Made by a program: the position numbers and the translations under genes. Shown in pieces: positions 16,826 to 24,910 of a DNA stretch of 45,250 nt. This stretch comes from a virus: IMG/VR virus record IMGVR_UViG_3300017730_000019, positions 1-45,250 of that record; one strand, given 5' to 3'. How positions within the stretch are numbered: the first letter of the stretch is position 1; the number at the start of each line of letters is the position of its first letter. A model generated the notes under the pieces. The model did no database searches and was not told the origin of the DNA. It saw only the letters and a program-made list of their open reading frames with translations.

Positions 16826-17317
16826 ATGGCACAACGTTTTTACTCACAGTTGGATTTGGATACATTCGACAGATTCAATAGAGAACTTGTTGGGGATGTT
16901 GTAAACGAAAAAGATGGTATAATATTTCAACAAGTTGAGGTCTATAAAATATCAGCGAAAGATACAAAAACTAATATCTATGGTGAGACTGTAGGTGGTA
17001 AGGTATATGAAGCTGGTGTACAAATAGCATCATTGGTGGACGCAGAAGACCAAACCACTAATACGGATGAATTCGGACCTGATAGAGTTCAGAACGTATC
17101 ATTCTCATTTTTACGCAAAACTCTTAGAGATATTGAATTTGTTGTTGATGTTGGTGATATTGTAAATTGGAATGATGGTTTTTGGGAGATTACTTCTAAA
17201 AATGAGAATCAATTAATTGGTGGTCAAACTGATGCTAATTATATACACTCTGTTGTATGTAGTGCTTACCTAACAAGAATATCACATCTTAATATAGAGA
17301 GAGTGAGAAGTATATAA
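16826..17317 (+). CDS. gp14: Neck protein (gp14-like)
   Basis: A 163-residue protein. The central pattern TKTNIYGE...KVYEAGVQIASLV, then FGPDRVQNVSFSFLR and VGDIVNWNDGFWEI, aligns by eye with T4 gp14 (IFGEDLKNKF..., EGDLIYFPMDNSLFEI). It is clearly shorter than T4 gp14 (256 residues), lacking the C-terminal part, as in other marine relatives. It lies 4 bases after gp13 and overlaps gp15 by one base, so the three neck/tail-completion genes are coupled. Confidence 0.82.
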   Translation: MAQRFYSQLDLDTFDRFNRELVGDVVNEKDGIIFQQVEVYKISAKDTKTNIYGETVGGKVYEAGVQIASLVDAEDQTTNTDEFGPDRVQNVSFSFLRKTLRDIEFVVDVGDIVNWNDGFWEITSKNENQLIGGQTDANYIHSVVCSAYLTRISHLNIERVRSI

Positions 17318-19002
17318 TGCCAACGACAAAACCGTTACCAAGAAAGAAAAGAGTTCTAAATAGGGGTTATCTATACTCAAGAGCTAAAGATGATGTAAAA
17401 AATCCTGAAGTTACCTTACTTGATATAGATAGCGCCATTACCTTTTATTTTGAAAATGTTATTAAACCATCGGTAGAAGATAACGGAGAAAATATAAAAG
17501 TTCCAATTATGTATGCTTCACCTGAACGTTGGAGTGCCATACGAAAAAATGGTTTTATGAGGGACAAAAAAGACCAAATCATAACACCTGTCATAACGTA
17601 CAAACGAACATCAATAGATAAAAACGATACGCTCCCTCAAGATAAATTAGATGCAAATAATCCAAATCTTTTTTATACTTTTCAAAAGAAATTTTCTCAA
17701 GAGAATAGATATGATAATTTTTCTATACAGATAGGAAATCAACCAACTAGAGAATACTATAATGTGACAATGCCCGACTATGTAACAGTATCATATGATT
17801 TTATTGTGTGGACAAGTTACATTGAACAAATGAATAAAATACTAGAGAGAATAGTTTATTCAGATGGTGCATATTGGGGTGAGCCAGATAAGATGAGGTT
17901 TCATTCTACTGTCGATAGTATTACTGATGCTACTGAGGTAAGTGATTCTGAAAGGATTGTCCGTTCCAACTTTTCTGTTACGTTGAAAGGATATTTATTA
18001 CCTAAAGCAAATTTTGACCATAGGTCAACAACACAAAAATATTTGTCACCAAAATCAGTTGTATTTGGTTCCGAGCTAGCACAGGTTAATAATACCACAG
18101 GCAGAGCTGGACAATTTACAGAGGGAGAAGCAGACTCTATAACCAGCGCACCTCAACCGGCAGCTACAACCGACTTTCAAGTAACAACTACAAACACTTT
18201 AACATTATTACAAGGAACAGGTGTAACACTAACACCAAATAACGTAAGTTTTAATGGAAGTAGCACTGTAACCACGACTTTTGCAATAGGACAGGCAGTA
18301 GCTACCGATAGTAATGTTGTTTTTAATTCTGTATCTGCAAGTTCAGTAGTAGTTGGGGATACAACATTTAATGATTCATCAATCACATCAACCAATCTAA
18401 CTGTAACAGGTTCTGTTACAAATACTGGAAATCTAACAGTAAGAGGAGATGCTACAGTTTTTGGAACAATTACCGCTCAAGAATTTCATACAGAGGTAGT
18501 CTCGGCATCTATAGTCTTTACAAGTGGTTCAACTAAATTTGGTGATAGCACAGACGATATACATAATTTTACAGGTAGTTTAGCAACATCTGGCTCATTA
18601 ATTTTGAATTCTTACTCAGTAAATGAGGTGTCAAATGACACATCCCTCACCGATGGTAGTGCTACAGCTTTGATTACGGAAAACGCAGCAAAAACATTTG
18701 TTGATAATGCTACTGACACCCAACAATCTTTTTTGAGAAAGCAATTTGTAAAAACCTCATCTTCAATTACAATACCAGCGACAGCGAGTTTTAGTGCTGT
18801 AACCGCTTCAGCACCTGATGGATTATCAGCCGTAACAGAAAACGATTTCGTATTCTTTATTAATGGTCAGTATATGGAACATGACGCTATTGAGATTCAA
18901 CAAAGTGCAACAAACTTTTTACTTAAGGTGAATAATGATAGTATTGGATACGATTTAGAAACAGATGATGAAATTTTAGTAATTGGTAAATTTAATAGTT
19001 AG
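17317..19002 (+). CDS. gp15: Tail completion/sheath stabiliser gp15 fused to a fibre-like extension
   Basis: Residues about 1-265 match gp15, the hexameric ring capping the tail: VPIMYASPERW parallels T4 VPITYASKEHF, and MPDYVTVSYDFIVWTSYIEQMNKI parallels the T4 region IYELSIFTRYEDDMFQI. T4 gp15 is 272 residues; this protein is 561. From about 288 onward it is a fibre-like extension with VTGSVTNTGNLTV, the ITAQEFHTE/FTSGST module and an ending IGKFNS. That extension is paralogous along its whole length to the next gene (19011-19835). There is no stop codon or frameshift between the parts, so the fusion appears genuine. Confidence 0.85.
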   Translation: MPTTKPLPRKKRVLNRGYLYSRAKDDVKNPEVTLLDIDSAITFYFENVIKPSVEDNGENIKVPIMYASPERWSAIRKNGFMRDKKDQIITPVITYKRTSIDKNDTLPQDKLDANNPNLFYTFQKKFSQENRYDNFSIQIGNQPTREYYNVTMPDYVTVSYDFIVWTSYIEQMNKILERIVYSDGAYWGEPDKMRFHSTVDSITDATEVSDSERIVRSNFSVTLKGYLLPKANFDHRSTTQKYLSPKSVVFGSELAQVNNTTGRAGQFTEGEADSITSAPQPAATTDFQVTTTNTLTLLQGTGVTLTPNNVSFNGSSTVTTTFAIGQAVATDSNVVFNSVSASSVVVGDTTFNDSSITSTNLTVTGSVTNTGNLTVRGDATVFGTITAQEFHTEVVSASIVFTSGSTKFGDSTDDIHNFTGSLATSGSLILNSYSVNEVSNDTSLTDGSATALITENAAKTFVDNATDTQQSFLRKQFVKTSSSITIPATASFSAVTASAPDGLSAVTENDFVFFINGQYMEHDAIEIQQSATNFLLKVNNDSIGYDLETDDEILVIGKFNS

Positions 19003-19010
19003 GTAAATTA

Positions 19011-19835
19011 ATGGCTCGTTTTATTTTAAAGCAACCAATTAGATTTAATGATGGTACTGGTTTTACCATAAATAATGGTAATGAAAATATCACATTGACT
19101 GATAATAAAAATGTCACATTTAATATTGGTCAAGATGTGTCCACAGATGCTAATGTTGAATTTAACCAAGTTACAAGTCCTACGATAAATATTGATGATT
19201 CAACCACGACGATTACCAGTCAATTGATATCAGGTGTCACAACGATAGACAGCAATTTCCAAGTTACAAACAATTTAAATATTAATCAAAATTTAGATGT
19301 ACAAGGCTCTTTTACAGCTAAAGAATTTATAACAGAACTTAATGAACGAACCATAATATTTAAGAGTGGTTCAACTGCATTTGGTGACACGATAGACGAT
19401 ACACATGGTGTAACAGGTAGTCTTCAAACAAGTGGTTCACTTATTTTAAATGATTATACTTTTGATGAAATAGCAAACACAATTAATGATACTGACTCCA
19501 CTGCGATTGTGACTGAAAATGCGCTAAAAAGTTATGTAGAAGACCAAGTTGATGCTGCGCAAGGATACATAAGAAAAAGTTTCGCACATACTGGTAGTTT
19601 TGTAAGCGCCACAACACAGAGTTTTACGGCAGTAACAGCTTCGGCACCAACAAGTTTTACTGCGACAAGTAAAGAAGATTTTATGTTTTTTAATAATGGT
19701 GCTTTTATGGAAACCGATGCTTTGAATATAAAACAGAGTGGTAATCAATTATTTTTATTTATAAATTCTGACTCGATAGGGTATGATTTAACTGCCGAAG
19801 ACGAAATTGTAGCTTTTGGTAAATTTAATTCGTAA
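19011..19835 (+). CDS. Fibre-like virion protein, paralogue of gp15 extension
   Basis: A 274-residue protein corresponding to the C-terminal half of the upstream gp15 fusion: similar N-terminal VTFNIGQDVSTDANVEFNQV (cf. FAIGQAVATDSNVVFNSV) and similar ending (SDSIGYDL, then DEIVAFGKFNS). It holds a diverged copy of the recurring module (FTAKEFITE, then FKSGSTAFGDTIDDTH). It begins 8 bases after gp15. Probably a tail- or collar-attached decoration or whisker-like protein. Tandem duplication of the extension is the simplest origin, inferred from the alignment. Confidence 0.75.
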   Translation: MARFILKQPIRFNDGTGFTINNGNENITLTDNKNVTFNIGQDVSTDANVEFNQVTSPTINIDDSTTTITSQLISGVTTIDSNFQVTNNLNINQNLDVQGSFTAKEFITELNERTIIFKSGSTAFGDTIDDTHGVTGSLQTSGSLILNDYTFDEIANTINDTDSTAIVTENALKSYVEDQVDAAQGYIRKSFAHTGSFVSATTQSFTAVTASAPTSFTATSKEDFMFFNNGAFMETDALNIKQSGNQLFLFINSDSIGYDLTAEDEIVAFGKFNS

Positions 19836-19861
19836 TACCACATTGGAATTACCATTGTTAG

Positions 19862-19869
19862 ATATTTAT
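19862..19869 (+). promoter_or_regulatory. Late promoter-like motif ATATTTAT
   Basis: Exact 8-mer only 4 bases before ATG 19874. If it is a -10 element, the transcript would start at or inside that gene, so it could instead serve the giant fibre gene at 20133. Confidence 0.4.
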
Positions 19870-19873
19870 AAGT

Positions 19874-20167
19874 ATGAGAAAAAGACATTGGAGTAATAGA
19901 AAGAATCGCCCTTGTCCTGATTGTGGGAAGATGTTGACCTACACTCGTAAGGATTCTTTCGATAGAGCGGTTGGTAACAATAGTGTTTGTAAATCTTGTG
20001 CACAACAAGATAGAAAATTTACACTTGAAACTATTGAAAAAATGAAACAACCTAAAACAGTTGAACACAAAAAGAAAATTTCGAAATCAATTACAAATTG
20101 GTGGGAAGACAGAAAACAACAAGAAGTAGAGTATGGCTTTATTAGACAGCAAACAACTAAATCCTAA
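19874..20167 (+). CDS. Zinc-finger protein with NUMOD3-like motif
   Basis: A 97-residue basic protein. A four-cysteine finger (C14-x2-C17, C39-x2-C42) is followed by TLETIEKMKQPKTVEHKKKI (about 48-68), which resembles the NUMOD3 DNA-binding motif of phage homing endonucleases. No HNH or GIY-YIG catalytic part is present, so it is either a small stand-alone DNA-binding protein or the remnant of a homing endonuclease. No ribosome site is obvious. Its last 35 bases overlap the giant fibre gene. It is the only gene in the fibre block that does not look structural. Confidence 0.62.
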   Translation: MRKRHWSNRKNRPCPDCGKMLTYTRKDSFDRAVGNNSVCKSCAQQDRKFTLETIEKMKQPKTVEHKKKISKSITNWWEDRKQQEVEYGFIRQQTTKS

Positions 20168-23100
20168 ATTAACTGGTTCATTTATACTGTCTGGTTCAAC
20201 TCAGACATTTATAGGTGAATCAGAATTTACAGGTAGTGTCAATGTAAACGATAATCTTAATGTATCACAATACATCGTTCATAAAGGTGATTCTAACACT
20301 TATCTTAATTTTACAGATGATAGACTTAGATTTAATATTGGTGGTATATCATACATAGATTTAAACGATGCTACGAGTGCTCCACATGATATTACATTCA
20401 ATGATGGTGCTAATAATGTAGATTTAACCATAAAAGGTAGTTCTAATAATCCTTTATTTAAAACAGACGCTTCTACAAATAGAATAGGAACACATGGTAA
20501 AGGTACACCAGAAGTTGCTTTCCATATAGGTGGTTCTGAGTTAAGGGTTGATGGAACCATAAGTGGTTCTGATTATGGTGGAAATGTAAGTGGTTCATCA
20601 ACATCAACTGGTTCTTTTGGTGAATTAGAAGTTGACACTAATACCACAATAGGTGGGGATTTATTTGTTAAAGAATACATCAAACATACAGGTGATGTAA
20701 ATACAGCAATCAGATTTACTGATAATAAGATTTCCTTTGATGCTGGTGGTATGACTTTCTTTGCGGTTCACGACGATGATAGTGCTCCGTTTACTGCTAC
20801 GATTAATGGTGGCGGAAATAAAATTAACTTTAGAGCTTTCGATGAAAATCAAGATTTACTTTTAAAAACTGATTCTGAAGCATTCAGCGTTGAACTATAT
20901 CATGCAGGTAACAAAAAATTAGAAACAACATCAACTGGTATTGATGTAACAGGACAAATAACTGCAAGTGGAAACGTAAGTAGTTCCGCAACTTCAACTT
21001 TTTCTGCTGGAACTTTTACGGGTACATTTAGTGGAGCATTATCAAGTTCGGCTCAAATAGCTGAAGATATTAGTGGTTCATTTTCAAAGGAACATTTAGG
21101 AGCAAAAGTAGCTAATGTGGTTACAAGCTCTGCACAATTAGCAGCTGATATAAGCGGTTCATTTGGAAATCAGAGGGTTGGAACCACCGATTCACCAACA
21201 TTTGCTGGTGGTACTGTCACTGGTAATTTTGTGGTTGGTGGTAAATTAACTGCTCAAGAAATTCATACTGAAATAGAGAGCTCTTCAATCTTATTCACGA
21301 GTGGTTCTACTAAATTTGGTGACACGATAGATGATATCCATAGTATGACAGGCTCGCTTGTTATTAGTGGTAGTGTCAACGCATCATCCTTTGTAGGTTT
21401 ACTATCTCAGTCTGCACAAATTGCAGATGATATAAGTGGTTCGTTTTCAAAGGAACACTTAGCAGAAAAAGTAGCCAACGTGGTTACAAGTTCAGCTCAA
21501 ATAGCTGCTGACATTAGTGGTTCTCTTGGGGATAATGCTGATGTTATCAGAAGTTTAGATAGAACCACAATAAGTGGTTCATTTACCGCAGTTTCAGCAA
21601 GTCTGGCATCAAGAATCACCTCGGAGGAGGGTGAAGCTGAGGGCTCTGTGGTAAGTTCTTCAGCTCAAATAGCTGCAGATATAAGCGGTTCCTTTTCAAA
21701 AGAACATTTAGGAACAAAAGTACCGAATGTTGTATCTAGCTCTGCGCAAATAGCGGACGATATAAGTGGGTCGTTTGCGGAACCGAGTGGTAATGTTAGT
21801 GGTTCATCAACTTCTACTGGCTCTTTTGGTAGGGTTGAAGCGGCTGGTGATATAAGTGTAGGTGGTAGTATTAGACATGGTGGTGATAGTGATACTAGAA
21901 TTTTATTTACTGATGATGACATAAATATTGCAGCTGGTGGTAAGAATTTCGTTGACTTTACTGAAGATACCGTAAGTGAAGCAACCTTTAATGAAGAGGG
22001 TGTTGATATAGATTTTAGAGTCGAATCAGAAAATGATAATAAAGCAATCTTTGTTGACGCTAGTCAAGACTCGATTCAATTAGGAAGCGCAGCAGCGACA
22101 GATGTGACTATTAGTGGTGACATAAGTGGTTCATCATCTTCGACAGGTTCATTTGGTAGGGTTGAAGCGGCTGGTGTTATGTTCGCAGACTCTTTTGTAT
22201 CATCAACTGGTGGAGCAACTATTGATTTTAATGATGATGTTAGTCTAGCTGGTTCCCTAACAACCACAGGTAAAATAGAGTTAGGTAGAGAACCAGTACA
22301 AGGTTTCAATTATTTAGCCAGACAATCTGAGGGTGAGGTGAGTGCCTCATCAAAAGCACATACATTCACCGCTCTAGCAGCTTCAAAGACATCTAATCAC
22401 CCTTATAAAAATTTAGGTTCAGGTCAAGGTTACGTTATTGATGGTGTGGAAAGTCCTTTCTTATATTTGACCGAAGGACATTACAAGTTTGATTACAGTG
22501 GTGCTAGTTCACATCCAGTAAGATTTTACTTTGACGCTGCTAAAACCACACAATATAATCCTAGTAGTCACGTATCGGTTGATGGAAATGTAATCACACT
22601 AAAAATTGATAAGGATAGTCCACAGATTATTTATTATCAATGTTCTTCTCACGGTTACATGGGATGGGCGATACATACTGGTCAAAACTCACAAGGTCAA
22701 GATGAAAATGGAATGAGGACTTTAATAAGTGGTTCGGCTCAGATAGCATCAGATATTAGTGGTTCGTTTACATCTGTCTCATCAAGTTTAGCCGCTAGAC
22801 TTACTTCTGAAGAAAGTGAAGCTGAAGGTTTGGTTGTAAGTTCATCTGCTCAGATAGCTACCGATATAAGTGGTTCATCAACCGCTCTAAGTGCATCACT
22901 ATCCACCCGATTGACAACTTTTGATATAACCCAAATTGACATAGATGGTGCGGATGATATTGGTGCGGCAATTACTGATGCCGATTTAATTATTTTAGAT
23001 GACGGAGCTGGTGGTACAAATAGAAAAGCCACGATGTCAAGATTAAAATCTTATATGGGTGATATATCTGGTGGTTCTACTTTAGGTAATATACAGGTAG

Positions 23101-24899
23101 GTGTTACAGCGGCTGGTGAGTTGGATACATCAACTGGTAATCTTACATTAGATTCCGCTGGTGGGACAGTCGTAATTGATGATAACCTACAAGTTGCTGG
23201 TGACACCACACTTGTAGATGTTACTGTAACAGGCACCTTAACTGCACAAGAGATACACACCACATTCGAATCTGCATCAATAATATCCACAAGTGGTTCT
23301 ACTAAGTTTGGTAATAGTATGGATGATGTTCATAATATTACTGGTTCTGTAAACACCACAGGTAGCATATCAGCGGATAGCTTTAGTGGTACATTCGATG
23401 GGGCACTTTCAAGTTCAGCACAGATAGCAGGTGATATCAGCGGTTCTTTTGCAAACCCAAGTGGGAACGTTAGTGGTTCGTCAATATCAACTGGCTCGTT
23501 CGGTAAATTAATCGGTGATGGTAGCGACATAACAAACTTACCATCAGCCGCTATAACATCTTATGGTAGTACAGGTGATAACAGAATTATTACATCTGTA
23601 AACTCAACCAATGTTCAAGGTGAAGCTAATTTAACATTTGATGGAACATCCCTAACCCTAACAGGTCAGTTAACAAGTAGTGGTGATATTAGTGGTTCAT
23701 CTACATCAACTGGTTCTTTTGGAATTATCGAGGTAGGTGGTGGTCAGTTTACATCAGCAAGTCTAGCAGCTGGTGGTAGTGTAGATATAGATTCCGATGC
23801 AGTAAGTGGTTCATTTAATAAAGGGTTTGAATTTACAGGCACGATTAGTGGTTCTTCAACATCTACTGGCTCCTTTGGGCAGATTGTAGTTGGTGGTGGA
23901 GTATTCACATCAGCAAGTCTAGCAGCTGGTGGTAGTGGTGGTGATAGTTCATTCACAGCCGCTGGTATAAGTGGTTCATTTAATAAAGGATTTGAATTTT
24001 CAGGTGAAATTAGTGGTTCATCAACATCAACTGGCTCATTTGGTTTAGTTGTAGGAGATGGTAGTGGACTATCAAATGTAGCAGCTAGTATTACTGTAAA
24101 AGAAGAAGGAACTAACCTAACCACAGCTGTTAGTAGTATAAATTTTGTTGGGGATGGTATAACCGCTACAACAAGTGGTAATGACGTAACGGTCACGCAA
24201 TTATTAACACGAGGAGCTGGAGATGCATCGGTGGTTGATGTTAGCACAGCATCAACGACATGGGCGGTAACACACTCCTTAGATAACAGATATCCAACTG
24301 TAACGATTTATGACGAAAGTAACCAGGTTATTATACCAGAGAGTATAACAGCTGATACAGCAAATACGGCAACAATTACGTTTGAACAGGCGGTAAGTGG
24401 AAAAGCATCATTTACATTGGGTATTCCAACAAGTTCACTATTTATTAGTGAATCTGCACAATTATTGAGTGAAATAGCTGATTCAACTGTAGATGGTGAT
24501 TTAACTATTACTGGAAAGTTAACCGCTCAAGAAATACACACAGAAATTGAATCAGCATCAATAATTTTTACAAGTGGTTCGACGATATTTGGTGACTCAA
24601 TAGACGATACACACTTTTTTACAGGTTCATTACTTATTAGTGGTAGTGTTGACGCATCAACAATATCTGGTTCTTTTGATAAATCAGACATCAAAACAAG
24701 TTTACCAGATAACACGGTGAGTAGTTCAGCACAATTAGCTGACGATATTTCAGGTTCATTAGGTAGTAATGCATCAGTAATACGAACCCTAACTGCTGAC
24801 GCAATATCAGGTTCATTTACAGCAGTTTCAAGTTCGGTAGCATCAAGACTAGATAGTTTAAGCGGTGATATAATCGCATTATCAATCGCATTAGGATAA
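20133..24899 (+). CDS. Giant repetitive tail fibre protein with cupredoxin-like insert
   Basis: A 1588-residue fibre. About ten copies of SSAQ(I/L)A-x-DISGS and several of SGSSTSTGSFG are spread along it. Three LTAQEIHT/FTSGST modules lie near residues 370, 1035 and 1463. A second repeat family (H-x-GD...FTDD...GG) occurs near 50, 185 and 590. Around 740-850 lies a different domain: H794, C837, H840 and M843 in SSHP and YYQCSSHGYMG, a type 1 copper-like pattern. There is no S74 domain. The C-terminus repeats GSFTAVSSSVASRL. Start is ATG 20133 inside the preceding gene, with only a weak ribosome site. Likely the long fibre shaft. Confidence 0.85.
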   Translation: MALLDSKQLNPKLTGSFILSGSTQTFIGESEFTGSVNVNDNLNVSQYIVHKGDSNTYLNFTDDRLRFNIGGISYIDLNDATSAPHDITFNDGANNVDLTIKGSSNNPLFKTDASTNRIGTHGKGTPEVAFHIGGSELRVDGTISGSDYGGNVSGSSTSTGSFGELEVDTNTTIGGDLFVKEYIKHTGDVNTAIRFTDNKISFDAGGMTFFAVHDDDSAPFTATINGGGNKINFRAFDENQDLLLKTDSEAFSVELYHAGNKKLETTSTGIDVTGQITASGNVSSSATSTFSAGTFTGTFSGALSSSAQIAEDISGSFSKEHLGAKVANVVTSSAQLAADISGSFGNQRVGTTDSPTFAGGTVTGNFVVGGKLTAQEIHTEIESSSILFTSGSTKFGDTIDDIHSMTGSLVISGSVNASSFVGLLSQSAQIADDISGSFSKEHLAEKVANVVTSSAQIAADISGSLGDNADVIRSLDRTTISGSFTAVSASLASRITSEEGEAEGSVVSSSAQIAADISGSFSKEHLGTKVPNVVSSSAQIADDISGSFAEPSGNVSGSSTSTGSFGRVEAAGDISVGGSIRHGGDSDTRILFTDDDINIAAGGKNFVDFTEDTVSEATFNEEGVDIDFRVESENDNKAIFVDASQDSIQLGSAAATDVTISGDISGSSSSTGSFGRVEAAGVMFADSFVSSTGGATIDFNDDVSLAGSLTTTGKIELGREPVQGFNYLARQSEGEVSASSKAHTFTALAASKTSNHPYKNLGSGQGYVIDGVESPFLYLTEGHYKFDYSGASSHPVRFYFDAAKTTQYNPSSHVSVDGNVITLKIDKDSPQIIYYQCSSHGYMGWAIHTGQNSQGQDENGMRTLISGSAQIASDISGSFTSVSSSLAARLTSEESEAEGLVVSSSAQIATDISGSSTALSASLSTRLTTFDITQIDIDGADDIGAAITDADLIILDDGAGGTNRKATMSRLKSYMGDISGGSTLGNIQVGVTAAGELDTSTGNLTLDSAGGTVVIDDNLQVAGDTTLVDVTVTGTLTAQEIHTTFESASIISTSGSTKFGNSMDDVHNITGSVNTTGSISADSFSGTFDGALSSSAQIAGDISGSFANPSGNVSGSSISTGSFGKLIGDGSDITNLPSAAITSYGSTGDNRIITSVNSTNVQGEANLTFDGTSLTLTGQLTSSGDISGSSTSTGSFGIIEVGGGQFTSASLAAGGSVDIDSDAVSGSFNKGFEFTGTISGSSTSTGSFGQIVVGGGVFTSASLAAGGSGGDSSFTAAGISGSFNKGFEFSGEISGSSTSTGSFGLVVGDGSGLSNVAASITVKEEGTNLTTAVSSINFVGDGITATTSGNDVTVTQLLTRGAGDASVVDVSTASTTWAVTHSLDNRYPTVTIYDESNQVIIPESITADTANTATITFEQAVSGKASFTLGIPTSSLFISESAQLLSEIADSTVDGDLTITGKLTAQEIHTEIESASIIFTSGSTIFGDSIDDTHFFTGSLLISGSVDASTISGSFDKSDIKTSLPDNTVSSSAQLADDISGSLGSNASVIRTLTADAISGSFTAVSSSVASRLDSLSGDIIALSIALG

Positions 24900-24910
24900 A
24901 GAGGTAAAAA

